From positions 310,001 through 374,000 of the forward strand of contig CAADRB010000032.1 in assembly GCA_900708905.1 (NCBI GenBank): 64,000 nt of DNA, written 5' to 3'. This DNA comes from Hymenolepis diminuta (lineage: Eukaryota > Platyhelminthes > Cestoda > Cyclophyllidea > Hymenolepididae). The position numbers and the translations under genes were made by a program. The notes beneath the pieces are model-generated. The model saw only the letters and a list, made by a program, of their open reading frames with translations, did no database searches and was not told the origin of the DNA. Position 1 is the stretch's first letter. Each line of letters opens with the position of its first letter. Shown here one piece after another: positions 25,626 through 37,319 of this stretch.

Positions 25626-25788
25626 ATTGGGCTTGGTTGGATTGTGATTGGCCGGAGAAGATTGAATTAACCATTGAACTTCATTATCCAATACTGACAG
25701 AATATGATTGGTCAGAGAAGTGACCAATCGATAAATAACTGTTGACACGTCAGAGTTATGACGTGAAAATGATATGCTGATGACGTGG
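25626..25788 (+). promoter_or_regulatory. Cluster of CCAAT boxes and CRE-like half sites
   Basis: Within about 160 bases: ATTGG at 25626-25630 and 25647-25651, CCAAT at 25688-25692, and a perfect 9-base inverted repeat GATTGGTCA / TGACCAATC at 25706-25714 and 25721-25729 carrying two more CCAAT cores. CRE-type half sites follow at 25747-25752 (ACGTCA), 25759-25765 (TGACGTG) and 25781-25788 (TGACGTGG). The cluster ends about 390 bases upstream of the zinc-finger gene's start codon. NF-Y and ATF/CREB-type factors are known to use such sites. It may instead be the U3-like part of a solo LTR. Confidence 0.45.
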
Positions 25789-26174
25789 CGTCGATATTGT
25801 ACTTTCAGCGCACACCAGAGCATCCCTTAACCTAATTACCAGATAGGCATCATGACATCAAAATCAACTAACCTAGACAAAAGCATACTTCTAAGAAATA
25901 CCATATCAATTGTTCTAAATTAACATATTCTCAATATTTATATTTTCATTATAATAAATCGGATTATTCTCGGAAGTGTGCACACTGTTTAGTAAATGCT
26001 TCAATAAGCGTCAAAAATATTAAGTGTGCAACCACATCTATTTATTTTAGCAGTATTTGCAGTTAAATGGAAGATATTTGATATGTTCGATTTAAATTCT
26101 AATTAAAAAACAAAATTTCACTCATTTTATGATATGAAGTCACTTAAGGACATTTTATTTCATGTCGTTTTAAA

Positions 26175-26627
26175 ATGGTGGAGACTCGAGTAAGGAAGCA
26201 GGAGATTTTGTTGTATTTGTACTTAACTTAAGTGATATTTTTAAATTTCGTTTTAAAGAGTCAAAGAAGACAACTGCGTATAATAGAGGGCCGCGACCCA
26301 TCCGATTTCAGTGACTTTGATTGTGAATCTCCACCTGATAGGAGGAGAATTCGAAGGAAATTCAAAGAGGGGAAGCCGAAGTCCTACAGATGCCGATTTT
26401 GTAAAGAAACTTTTGTCCGCAAGAGTAAACGCCGAAGACATGAACGAACTCACAATCGTAAATGTTTGTGTTCCGCCTGCCCTGAGTATTTTGATTTCCT
26501 GTCCGATGCAGCAAAACATTTTACCGTAGTTCATCTCAATAAAACGGAATTTTATTGTAATGTATGTTCTCTCTACTTTAAGAATGAAACATCTAAAAAA
26601 TGGCATCGGAGGTATCACAATCACTAG
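26175..26627 (+). CDS. Small C2H2 zinc-finger protein, two exons
   Basis: Exon 1 is 26175-26189 and encodes only five residues (MVETR). A 69-base intron (26190-26258) has donor GTAAGG and acceptor TTTTAAAG. Exon 2 (26259-26627) is in phase 0, giving 127 residues. The ATG has A at -3 and G at +4, and an in-frame TAA lies upstream at 26145. Three complete C2H2 fingers: C50, C53, H66, H70; C76, C79, H92, H97; C105, C108, H121, H125, all with the C-x2-C-x12-H-x3/4-H spacing. The linkers are not the TGEKP type. Residues 33-49 are strongly basic and 15-32 acidic. Likely a nuclear nucleic-acid-binding protein; target and orthologue unknown. No AATAAA was found nearby downstream, so the 3' end is uncertain, and further exons after the last finger cannot be excluded. 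Confidence 0.8.
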
Positions 26628-27479
26628 GAAATTTCTAACGAATTTTAAATGCGCGGCCCTCCATACATACAAGAAGAGTGCTTTTCTTTACATATCAAAT
26701 GTATCGGTTAATTGTACAGCAGGAAATGTTAGCTTATTTTACCGAAATGAAATATATGACTTAAAGGAGAATTACATGATATTTTGGAGTTATTAATTTC
26801 TGCTTTCTATCGTAGGCAAGATCCGAGTTCGATAGTTTAGTTCAAGGGCATGCAAATTGTAAACATATAATTTGAGGAATTTGTTACTTTTTTTCTATCA
26901 GTTAATTGACGTCGAGACTGTATCATTTGCTAATAGCAACAATTTACTTTCCTGATCTATACTTGAATTTGGAGGTCATTATGTGATCGTGAAGCAGTAT
27001 TCAAAGTAACAGGAACTGCTTTTACTCTAGCGAATTCGGTGACGGATGCATGATGACATCCTAAAATAATCAGCTAATTAAATTGTAACACCTTTTGGGG
27101 ATTTGATCTAGAAATGTAGTTTGAATGGTCCTGCCAGGCTAGTGTGCTCGAGTGTTAATAAGAGGTACTTACCTAATACCTTGTCTCCTCTCCAATACAT
27201 GGGTTGAATGACATCGGAACAGAAAGAATTGAAGTACTACACAGTACTATTCATAAGGTGTTTTTGAAATGACTCCAGTCGAGTGACTATTAAATTTAAA
27301 GATATTAATTCATGAATTAAGGCAATATCAGGGTAGAGGCTAAGACCACTTGGGTGTAATTTCCTGTAGAGAAAGGGAGGCGGTAGTTGCTAATCTAGCG
27401 TCAATCACAAACCCAAGATTAAGTGCAAGGGAGGTAATCTAGGCAAGATCTCTAAGTTGAGTTATGCAGAGTGATAGGA
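26628..27479. other. Non-coding stretch downstream of the zinc-finger gene
   Basis: No gene recognised. A TTTAGTTCAAGGGCATGC-like word near 26838 resembles part of the SINE-like head at 27520-27546 but is isolated. Confidence 0.45.
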
Positions 27480-27690
27480 AAGAATACTGAAGTGGCAGTG
27501 ACCGACGTTTTCATGCGCTAAGTTTAGAGGTCAAGGGTTCAATGCCCATCGGTGCAAGTAGGTCTGGCTTATAAAGGGGCTAGTAAAATTCGGGCTCTTC
27601 ACCAGGGCGACTACATGATGGCACCCATTTACACATAGTGTTGATAAAGCCTGCCCTGGAGAGTTAATATGGCGCGGGGAAAGAGGGGAG
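27480..27690 (+). repeat. SINE-like, possibly tRNA-derived repeat, copy 1
   Basis: The head carries GGTTCAATGCC at 27536-27546, close to the RNA polymerase III B-box consensus. About 44 bases upstream, TGGCAGTGACCG is a weak A-box candidate. The body (27565-27660) is related to 15090-15180 in ZMYND12 intron 5. Local GC is clearly higher than in the neighbourhood. tRNA-derived SINEs occur in many animals, including flatworms. Assignment to a named family is not possible from the sequence alone. Confidence 0.55.
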
Positions 27691-28099
27691 AGGGGCAAGC
27701 TCGCTCCTAGGAAGAGTGCAAATCGATGATCGCGATCCTGATACGCGATATATGGTAAGCATAAAATGGCGAATCACGAGAGTATAATTTAGTGACCACA
27801 GTAACGGCTAAAATTTGCAAATACGATTATGGAAAAAGAGGAAAAAAGGAAAATTAACCAAAGATGCTATGCATATAATCAGTTGGAGTATCTGGGTATA
27901 GCAATCGGTAATTTGAAGAAAAGATCTCAAGTAAATCTTATTTTCCTGTTTAGATGCTGTTTCAAATCAGGCTAAAAGTAAAAAATTCCAAGTAAGCAAT
28001 TGCTGGATATTTTTGTTGGTAGCTTTTAATGAAAATTGATGGAACAGAAGACCCCCAATTCACAAAATAGGACAGGTACAAGCTAACGGCAAACATGAT

Positions 28100-28290
28100 T
28101 AAAGGCTGCGGAATCTGCTTCATCCCGGGATGAAAAAATCCTATCCACAGGTGGCCTTTAATTTTCCATTCTCCCATCTGTATATCGGCGCACGCTGTTT
28201 CCGGCATTTTGACAATTAGTCTAGACAATTCTCCCATCGATCTGGCGGTTGTTGACCGAAAGCCTTTAATTATTTGAAATGGATTTTTGT
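28100..28290 (+). repeat. Interspersed repeat sharing a core with 61665-61760
   Basis: GACAATTAGTCTAGACA at 28211-28227 is an exact 17-base match to the reverse complement of 61717-61733. Weaker matches lie on both sides: a CGC..GCTG block before, and a GGCGG..GTTGACC / GGCGGTGATTTGACC block followed by CCTTTAA after. The minus-strand open frame through it (28237-27962) shows no recognised domain. Confidence 0.5.
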
Positions 28291-28699
28291 AATCTTCTAT
28301 TTAGTTAGGTAAATTAATGCTTTGACTTTGAAGTAAAAACATCAAATAAGTCTTCCACAAAATTGACTCAGAGACACTCCCGGCTGTACCAATACTAAAG
28401 TAGCGCCTTAATAATATTTAACTTGATAACAGAAATTTTAAAGAGGCGATCACCTTGAATTAGTGCATTAAGTTTTATTTTCTTGTTAGTTTAAGCTAAT
28501 CATTTCCACCCAAGGAGTTTATGGGCAAACATATTAGCGCCTCTTTCCTTTACCGTTTACAGGATGACCTCATACAAAGCTCATTGCCACGGAATCTAGG
28601 TTTGCTTTGGGATGAGCGATTCTTTCAGACGGTGTCTGTCACCAACCCTCCTTATCAATATGCTGGTACGCGCCGTCCTTACAACTCAACAATCAGTCT

Positions 28700-28953
28700 G
28701 GACAAAATCTGCCATTGTTCCGAAGGTACCTTGACCTTCAAATCTCGATCTTATTAAGGCGAATTTTATCCATAAAAATAGTCAGTGCTGAATTAAATGC
28801 ATTCCTTTCTTCCTTGTCTTTCAGCAACCGTGCCAACCCTGGCCTATCAAGATCTACTAGGTACATCGGTCTTTGTAGCGGAACTAGACTTTTCAGCATT
28901 GCAACAGTGCAACATAATCGTATTTTGCACGAATCGTCATATCGGTTTAACAT
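28700..28953 (-). pseudogene. Possible degenerate coding fragment with a kinase-like glycine loop
   Basis: The minus-strand frame 28953-28738 gives 71 residues with a protein-like, charged composition (a RPGLARLLKDKEERNAF stretch and DKIRLNKIEI at its end). One frame shift later the same strand reads FEGQGTFGTM (about 28745-28716), which resembles the glycine-rich ATP loop GxGxFGxV of protein kinases. Stops and shifts follow and no other kinase motif (VAIK, HRD, DFG) is recognisable. It may be a decayed retrocopy or transposon fragment, or chance. Confidence 0.25.
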
Positions 28954-30660
28954 ATATTTTAGGATACTTTAACTTAAAAGTAGAATCACCGACTTCTATG
29001 ATAAAATCGCTCAATATATTAAAGGTGGCCTGTTCCTCTTCGCGTATTATTTAGAACATTTATTCTCCTCTTCCATTCAACCAGAACCATGAACCAAAAC
29101 TAGCAAAATTGAAAAAATTCTTCATTTTTCAAAGACAGCTCTTGTGCTGGGTGTTAAGATCTAGGATCAAAAACGGCCATGGAGTAACTTTTTAGCTTTG
29201 TTGATTTGTCGACGTTTCCGCTTCATTCTTGTATTTGAATGTAAAAAATCCAATTTATTTAAACATTTACGGTTGGTCAAAATATAAAATTTTCATTTCA
29301 TCCTCGGTTGTGTTTGACAATTCTAGATTTTGGTGCTATTTTGCTCTCACTACTGAGTAATAAGCAAAAACCTTAAAATGGCTGCATTTAAAACCATGAC
29401 TATATTGATTTAGGAAATCTCAATGCATACCTGGGCTTTAAAACACCTAAAAGTAAGTTTCAATCTCATCTGCAGTAAGTTAGTTGGTACTTCCTTGCCA
29501 TTTGGAAATGGGATTGCACATTTAGTGCGAGCGTTTGACGGTTTTATTTGATCCTATTTCGCTGTAGATATTTGAAGCTTATAAACTCAGAAACCTTGTG
29601 TTTATGAGCTAAAAGCTGTGCAATCAATGAATTTTCAGTAGTTCTTCTATTTTTCTATAAGCTTACTCAGATACTCTCGTCTATCCAACCCAGTTTTCTA
29701 CCTTTTCCGCTTCACCTGTAATTTATCAATCGGCTTGTAAGCTCTGTACCTATTTTCTTCAGTTATCCTGAATTACAGTGATATCTAAAGTTTGAGTCTA
29801 CCTTACGATGCTCTACTTGACAGCTGTTGGCTCTTGAAACTGGTTAACTCATATTTTGAAAAATCATAAGCACAAATTAAACGTCGTATTACATTTATCT
29901 AAACGATTTTGTAAAAAGAAATTGAAAACGAATCATTTGATATCGATGTGGTGCTCTAAATTGAACAATTTTAGCATGAATTGAAGGTTCACGTAGCGTC
30001 TGCGTGGAAAAGGATATAGAGCAAGACTTTTAACTTCTTCAGAATCTTGACGTGAACATATTCCTTTTAATTAGATCCATGTTAGTTGAGATTTCTGTCA
30101 TTTCTTTCGCAATGTAACTAAGTAAAATAAATTTATGATAGTAGTATAGACAGAGAAGTGAAAAACTCACCTATCCAGCACACGGAAATCAGTATTTAAC
30201 ACAATGTACACACATAGGGGACATTAAAATCAGGGTGGAATGTAATTGGTTTTTTAGTGAATTTTGGTCGGATGTAGTAGTACAAGCCGATATTAACTCC
30301 CAAAAGCTTTACATTACATTATTAAATTCCTGCTTTTATTGCTACTGCGCATAACTTAAGACTCATAATTGGGTGGGTAGCCATTTTCAACTTGGAGTGA
30401 TAAAAGATACCCTAGAATATAAAGCAAACATTGAAGTTTAAGACGTTAAGCTGTAAGTTTCCGAATTATGGTAAAATTCTCCTCGAGATGTTTAGAATTT
30501 GACTAGTAAACTCTGAAATTTCGATCGACAGTGTTGAAATGCGTGAGTCTCGACGAGTGATTTTATTTTCCCGTCAGTACATGGTTAGCTTTAAATTGTT
30601 GCCGTCTTTTGTTAAAAGGCCGAAACCACTTTCACTTTGAAAGATAAGATTTTATTCTTG

Positions 30661-30687
30661 AAATAAAATAAATAAAATAAAATAAAT
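30661..30687. repeat. AAATA/AAAT microsatellite
   Basis: Tandem four- and five-base A-rich units ending in a single T run for about 27 bases. Confidence 0.8.
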
Positions 30688-31439
30688 TTATAGATATTTT
30701 ATTGGCTTTTCAGATAAGATCTCTTCCATCATTAGCCACAGCTTAAGTTCACTAGCATTGAATTGATTCCTTCTAAGAATCATGATATTTCAAGATATAT
30801 CTCTACCAAGAAGGTTTCTGCAGGTTTGCATAATAGATGTTTGATTAATAATCATTACTAACAGAGATTAGCATCTGTTATCATCACTCTGGCCATCCTA
30901 GTTTGATATAAATAAAAATTGCATTAGATCCGACCCAAAATAACTCCGAGTGAAACTTTGATTTATGAATTTCGAGATATTGCTTGAAGTTCTGCTCGTA
31001 AATCGAAATGTAGAACTTATTTTTTACAAAAGTAATCATCTTACCCTATTAATCAATATTTTGTTATACCTTTAAGTAACTAGCATCACTAGATTAGGGA
31101 GGCCAATGACAAAACCCTGCCGGATTATTTCCATACCACTACTTAAGTGCTAACAATAGACAAAGGAAGTAACGAAGATTGAGACATAGATCGAATGGGT
31201 GAGATAGCTTGTGAATTATAAGAAAGAAGTGAGTTGTAAGTGTATTTTCATATGTGTACGTGGTTTTGCCCTTTAAATAAAAGACGATAAGTCGAGGATG
31301 CTATGAATGACAGGGTATAACAAAGAAGTTAATTTGCGGGCGAAATTTCCAGGGGCTTAAGAGAGAGGAGGAAAAGAACAAGTCACTTATCATGAAGACG
31401 TCATTACTTCTACGCAGTACACGTGCGTATGCATTTGAG

Positions 31440-31458
31440 CCATGCTATGCGAGCATGG
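31440..31458. repeat. Perfect 7-base hairpin
   Basis: CCATGCT (31440-31446) and AGCATGG (31452-31458) are exact reverse complements around a 5-base loop, in a locally GC-rich patch (31420-31490) of otherwise AT-rich DNA. Confidence 0.7.
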
Positions 31459-32345
31459 TCAGAGCGTAGCCGGGAAAAAGCTTTTTGGGGTGCATGCTGA
31501 TCTATCCTAATTTTCTCTTAATTGCATTCATTTATTTTAAGTTTAAATAACCTTTCAGATAAACTTATCAAGGCCTGTTCTTTGTTAATTGGTCACAACT
31601 ACATCTTTCATTTAGCCATTTGTCATTATGACAGATCACCAGTAATACGAGCTCATTTAGGCCACCGTACGTGGGTCTCATTCCAACTATTGGTGAAAGC
31701 TTACTCGAAATGTCCTCTCTTATTTCGTTCTTTTTTGTAAACACATTTATTATTTCGCAACGATACTTAATAAACGTGAAAAGTTCTCCTCATTTATTTT
31801 TAATTTTTTTGGAATTGTGGTTTTTGCAGGTTCAGTAGCTTAACTTACGTGTTACCAACGGAAAGCTCTATTTTCAGGAGAGAAAATCGAGAACGATGTC
31901 AGAGTCCTTACCTCATTTAAAATAGCATAATTAATGTGATCGGTTATTCTGATCAATAGATATATACCAGTAGTTTTCGACCATAAGACCCTTGGTCACT
32001 AATGGTACACTGTTGACATGCACCAGAATGGATTAAGGTTCTGATTAATAAATTAGAAATTTCCATTATGTCACTAGTTTTTCTGGATTTTAATTTACAT
32101 AGGCTTCAATAACGCAAAATATATTCCTTCATGATTAATTTTCAAATAAATTTTTAGCCGCAGATTGTCTGATCTTATAAACTGGATGATCATCGAGAAA
32201 GCCATTTGGAAGGAGATCTTTTCTAGCGTATATATGATTTCTCTAGGAGGGTGATGTTTATCAAAGAGTGCAGATCAAATAGAAGCTCAACTCAACAGAT
32301 TTACTACGAATCACTTTACTTTCTATCGATAGTTCTGTAGGGGAA

Positions 32346-32372
32346 GCCTGAGGTCACGGCGGTGAATCAGGC
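32346..32372. repeat. GC-rich nested hairpin
   Basis: GCCTGA (32346-32351) pairs with TCAGGC (32367-32372), and inside it TCAC (32354-32357) pairs with GTGA (32362-32365) around a GGCG loop. The result is a bulged 10-pair stem, conspicuous in the AT-rich surroundings. Function unknown. Confidence 0.65.
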
Positions 32373-32998
32373 GCTCACGGTGCTGCAATTAGGATGTGCT
32401 CCAAAATGTTCACAGATCAACAATTAGGAAGTACACTTTAATACAGGGAAAATTTGATCAATTTGGCCACTACGGTGCACCATTTATGCTTCAACAAATA
32501 CAAAATGAGCTGTGTACAAAATATAACTAATATACTTAATACTTGATTCCTCCTCCAGTTCTTTTCGGTTGTCTAGGTAGAAGCATATTCCGGCCAATAG
32601 CTTCTTATCTCTTAGTCTTGAGCTATGGTGAGCGGTGTCGAACCTTTATACATTTCTAATTCTTGGCTTAAATAAGTTGCGAAATTTTGTCATCTCATTT
32701 GCGAGGACGGGAGTGCATTGTAACCAATTACTAGTATCATTAGATGTATAAAACAATGGCGATATCTTCCAGTTCATTAACTTTATTCAACTTTAAACTT
32801 TTCAATTTCAAGCCGCCAGCTTGACAAGAAATCATAAAATTTTCTCTCAGTAATTGTTTCCTCAAGTGTACTTTATCAGAGTTTTAGTGTAATATTTCCT
32901 CTACTCTAATAATTATTATTTTTAGCGCCAATAATTGTCTCGTAGACTCCCACACATTGTTTGAACTTGCTCCCGAGAAGTTAATAAGTCCGGTAACT

Positions 32999-33022
32999 TA
33001 TATATATATATATATATATATA
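32999..33022. repeat. (TA)n microsatellite
   Basis: Twelve uninterrupted TA units. Confidence 0.95.
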
Positions 33023-34179
33023 CATGATACTGAAGAGAAATTCTACAACTCGTCAATTAATATGACTAATAAAAAATAAGTGGACTAAGAGCATCTTCAT
33101 GACAAAGCGGGATATGCTAATTTCAAATACCGCAGTGTAGGATTTTTACGTACTTTATCATCTGACTGATACATTGTCTGATATATCACTTTAATTCGCA
33201 ATTTATCAACTGAAATATGTTGCTATCAAAGCACTCCCTCAATTATACTTTAGCGGACTATCAGTAGTTGATTATGAATTGTAAGAAGGAAGACATATTA
33301 TATCATAATCAAAGTTATACTGAATTACCGCCAGCAACTATCAGACAAGTTACGAAATACAAAGGGTTGGAAGTGATAGCCGGTAGTTTGCTAAGTACTG
33401 AGTAGTCATGTGTAAAATGACGTGTGAAGTGCAGTAATTCGGATGCGGGCTGACTGGCGAGCGTCCACCATTCAAATTATTCCCTAATTTTAGTAACCAA
33501 TCCTATTTTCATACGTTGCTATAAATGGTAATGTGGATATCAGACAGCTAAGAGGACAGGACAATTGAAACTTCTACGATTCGATTCTGATTCATTAGTT
33601 CTTAAATTGATGACCTCTTTTCTCGTAACTTCGACAAAGTAAAGAATGTTATATGTCCTCATGGATTTCTTCCAAAAAATTAATATTTAATTGTTACTAG
33701 ATATTTCAAATTTGTTTGTAAAGATACGTATTTACTAAAAAGGAAAACCATATTTTGATTTATTGATAATCTGATCAGCAAGTTAAATGAAATCAATTTT
33801 GATCTAATACACTTCCCGGATCGTAAATTATTGTCTCATTTCCTTATTAACCCACACTTACAGACACTCTTCAATTTCTAACATTTAATGGTCACAGCAT
33901 TTATAATGAGTAGTTTAATACTGTGGATATCTCATGTAGCAGCAGACTTAATTCGAAGTAACACTCCAATTACTTTGTTACTAAATATAACTAGGAAGAA
34001 TAAAGATAAGAAATTAATTCTTATACCGTGTTTTAATATCTAATATTGAAAATGGCGCCCAAATATTCTAAAGAAATCATCGGTACTTCTTTGATATATT
34101 GGGGTTTCCCCACTTTATATCGAGTGTGATATTAGTTATTATATTTTTTCATTTTATTTTCCACAGTAATGCAAAAGAG

Positions 34180-34470
34180 TTAATTTTTAATCATGGGAGA
34201 CAATTGATATCAGTAAATAGAAAATTCAATAAATGGCAAAGGAAAGGGGGACGAAAGCTACTGAAAGCAACGTCAAGGTACCAAAGAGTCTTACTTCATC
34301 TGATTTTCGATTTCAGGTTGCACAAAATTTGCTCAATGTACAGTTAACATTACAACATTAAAATTTAACGATTCGTCCCCTGAATTGAAGTGAATGCTTG
34401 TCTACGATGTTCAGTACTTATTTACCAGTATTTTTGATCATAAGGAGTCCGTCTTGACGCTTCTATTAGT
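34180..34470 (+). repeat. Diverged repeat family Q, copy 1
   Basis: Shares ordered blocks with 42590-42860 and 49840-50010: AATTCAA(T/C)AAAT before, AAGGTACCAAAGAGTCTTA, a GATT..GGTT block, a C-rich CGATTCGTCCCC block followed by GAA, and in copies 1 and 2 a later CAT/CGTAGTC(G)..CTT block. Similarity is visible by eye but low, so the insertions are old. Confidence 0.5.
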
Positions 34471-37319
34471 TTTTTCCCCAATGACTGAGAAGACAAAATG
34501 CTCACAATTTTAATATGGCAGAGAAGAAATAGCCAAAAATGTTGAGAGTGCAGGGCTTCGTGAGCTTAGTTATGATAGGCAAATTAAAATTACCCTTTCA
34601 TTATAAATTGAACTGAGGGAAGATTTGTTATAAAGTCAATAAATTGAAAAAAACGTAAGATCCAGGCAAAATATGAGATTTATATCATTAATTTGCCTAC
34701 TAATTAATGCTAAGGTCTCGTCACTGGTACTTCTATTAACTAATTAATGGGTCATTATGGTAGTTAAAAAAACAACTTTCTTTTCAAGGGAAAATAATTC
34801 ATGTTTCCAATCACAATGAATTTATCTTAGTCAGAGAGACAATTTATTTTGAGATTGGATCTTAAAATAAACAGTTTTTAACAAAAGAACTCCCACATTA
34901 GTCAGGAGTGATTTTTAAAACTCGTTTGCAAAAGAAGTGCAAATGGTAAACGGAAATTCGATATTATAAGCAATTTGTTCTGGTCCTTATCCCCCAACGA
35001 TAATTTTGATCCAATAATCTCTAAGTTTCCAATCAGACAACGAGTTTTAACTAATTATCATTCATCTAATAAAGATCACTGACTGTTTACGCAATCGCAT
35101 AAGCGTAAAAGCCAGATAATTACAAACATTGTTTAATTGAATTTCTAGATGTCCTACGTTTATTTATGAAGCATGGCATGTTATTTTGGATGGAGGGGAT
35201 GAAAAGTGTGATTAATTTGGCATAACCGAGGTTTTTCTACGGGCATCTTGCAGTGCTGTCGGTTTCAAATGTTGAATCGAATGTTTACTCTGCTTTAATT
35301 ATTATTTGCTTATCAGACATTCGTAAGATCTTTAGCTTTTTATCACATTGCTTCTATTTGATTCAGTAAGGTATGGAATGTGGGAGGTTGTCAAAATAAA
35401 CGGAAAATAATTCAAGCACGTCAAAAATCTTCCGTTACTAGGGGTCGGAAGTGCCGTATTGTCCATATTTCCAAAAAGGGGGAATTCGTATTACAATGTC
35501 TTAATATTCAAGTTTAGTGACCCTATGTTCACTAAATTCAGTGCTCGTTGAAAGATTGATTTATTCTATCGATTAGTTGAGCCACTTAATTTAGTTGTAT
35601 CCAGCTTACTTTAAAATTGTCTTGAAGTGCAACCAGATTCAGGACCAATACAATCACTTATGTCATGATCAATCTTTTTAAAATTTAAATTTAAATAGTC
35701 TTCTAAGATGTAAATTAGCAATAATATAGCATACCATTCATAAATTTGAAAAGATATTAAAGATCTAATATTTAAAATAATTATGACAGCCCACTAATGT
35801 ACAGTTATTTTTCATATGCAAGTGCCTCAAGCCCTCATTTTTTAAAGAATTTCTTTGACATATGTGAGTTTCACATTCTTTTCAAGCATTATGAACTCTA
35901 TTTCAAGAAATTTGTTTTTTTCAGTTTTGAATGAAACCTTTGCCGCAATAATATATATTTGGTTTTGGACGGAAGTTATAAAACATTACGATAATTTATA
36001 CCTAACGAGCACACGAATTAAGAGAAATTTTATCTATGAAAAGGTATAAATCTTTTCCATCTCATTCATTTTGGGTCATTGAAATGCAAATCCACCCATA
36101 TGAGGAGACAGATCATTACGTTAGTTACTCATATTAAAAGGAATTTTGAAAAAAGGAAAATATTGTCACGTTGAAAATCAAATGTCTGAAATCTATCATC
36201 TTATATTAATATTCTTCATTTACAATTTTAAAAGCAATTTTAAAAAAGAATATTGCAAACTTGGTGTTAAATCCAGCGCCATTAGATGATAAGTTAGAAC
36301 TGGATTACTCATTTATAATTTTGCTATTTAAATGGTGAATATCTCTAAATAATGTATTAAAAGCTTGCAGGCATTTTCATCTTATTAAATTCTACCAATC
36401 AGGTGGTTTTGAAATGAATTTGGAAATCATTAACCACGCAAAAACGATGAATATTTTCCATTAAAAGGAGAATATTTAGGGTGCGTATTATATATATTGA
36501 TCACTGGAAAGGTGCAATTTTGAGCTTTTCGTCATGGCAAAGCATCTAAACGCAGAAAACAGTAAGCAGTCTTATATGAGTGGAAGGAAGGGAATTGACA
36601 AAATCGCATAACATAAAGTTTAATTTATCCTTTAAATTTAGCATGTATATTTTTTACTACCTAGTAATGTTCCACTGGTTCCCCTTTAAAGATTCAGACA
36701 TTCAATTGACAAAATATGAGCTTTTTTTCTGAATAAGTACATGTTTGTTTCCGACGACATGTTGACCTACTCCTTCAGATATAGTTTATCTTATGTAAAT
36801 CTAGAAATATATACATTATTACTGCACTAAAATAAGTTATAATATATGATATTTCTACAGGATATAATAATGCAATGATGCAATGATCTTTAAAGAGTAA
36901 CAGTTCATGCCTTTTTAATCGGGTCGGTGCGGGAGAGATATTTTATTAATGGCATATTTTTCTCATTTTAATCCACCTAAATCCAAATAATAATGATTGA
37001 CCAAAACTTTTCAGTGACATTTTAAAGATTTATTTATATTGAAGCGCCGTATATTAATACATATTTGTAAATTTAATTGATTCATTGATTTAGAAGGAGT
37101 TTGTAGTAACCACATTCATTAAATTTTTCTCTTCTCCGCGTTTACTCCTCACCTCTTACCGCAGTCACTTTGATTCTTCAATCAAATTCGAGTAAGTGAA
37201 ATTCGTGAGAACTACTGAATGCTAACTAAAGTGACGACTAACTCCCAGATATCAAACTTGTTAACCTCTCTTTCAGCGAGTTTCGACGGTGGACAACTGA
37301 ACGTTATTCACTTAATCTA

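Larger units (their letters stand above)
29100..37319. other. Gene desert with hairpins, microsatellites and old repeats
   Basis: No supportable exon on either strand. The parts worth marking are listed separately: an AAATA-type microsatellite, hairpins near 31.45 and 32.36 kb, a TA repeat near 33.0 kb, and one copy of a diverged repeat family near 34.2-34.4 kb. A possible related fragment lies at 33.75-33.85 kb. Confidence 0.5.

Noticed and set aside
25563..25823. Minus-strand open frame of 86 codons
   Set aside because: It overlaps the CCAAT/CRE cluster and shows no domain.
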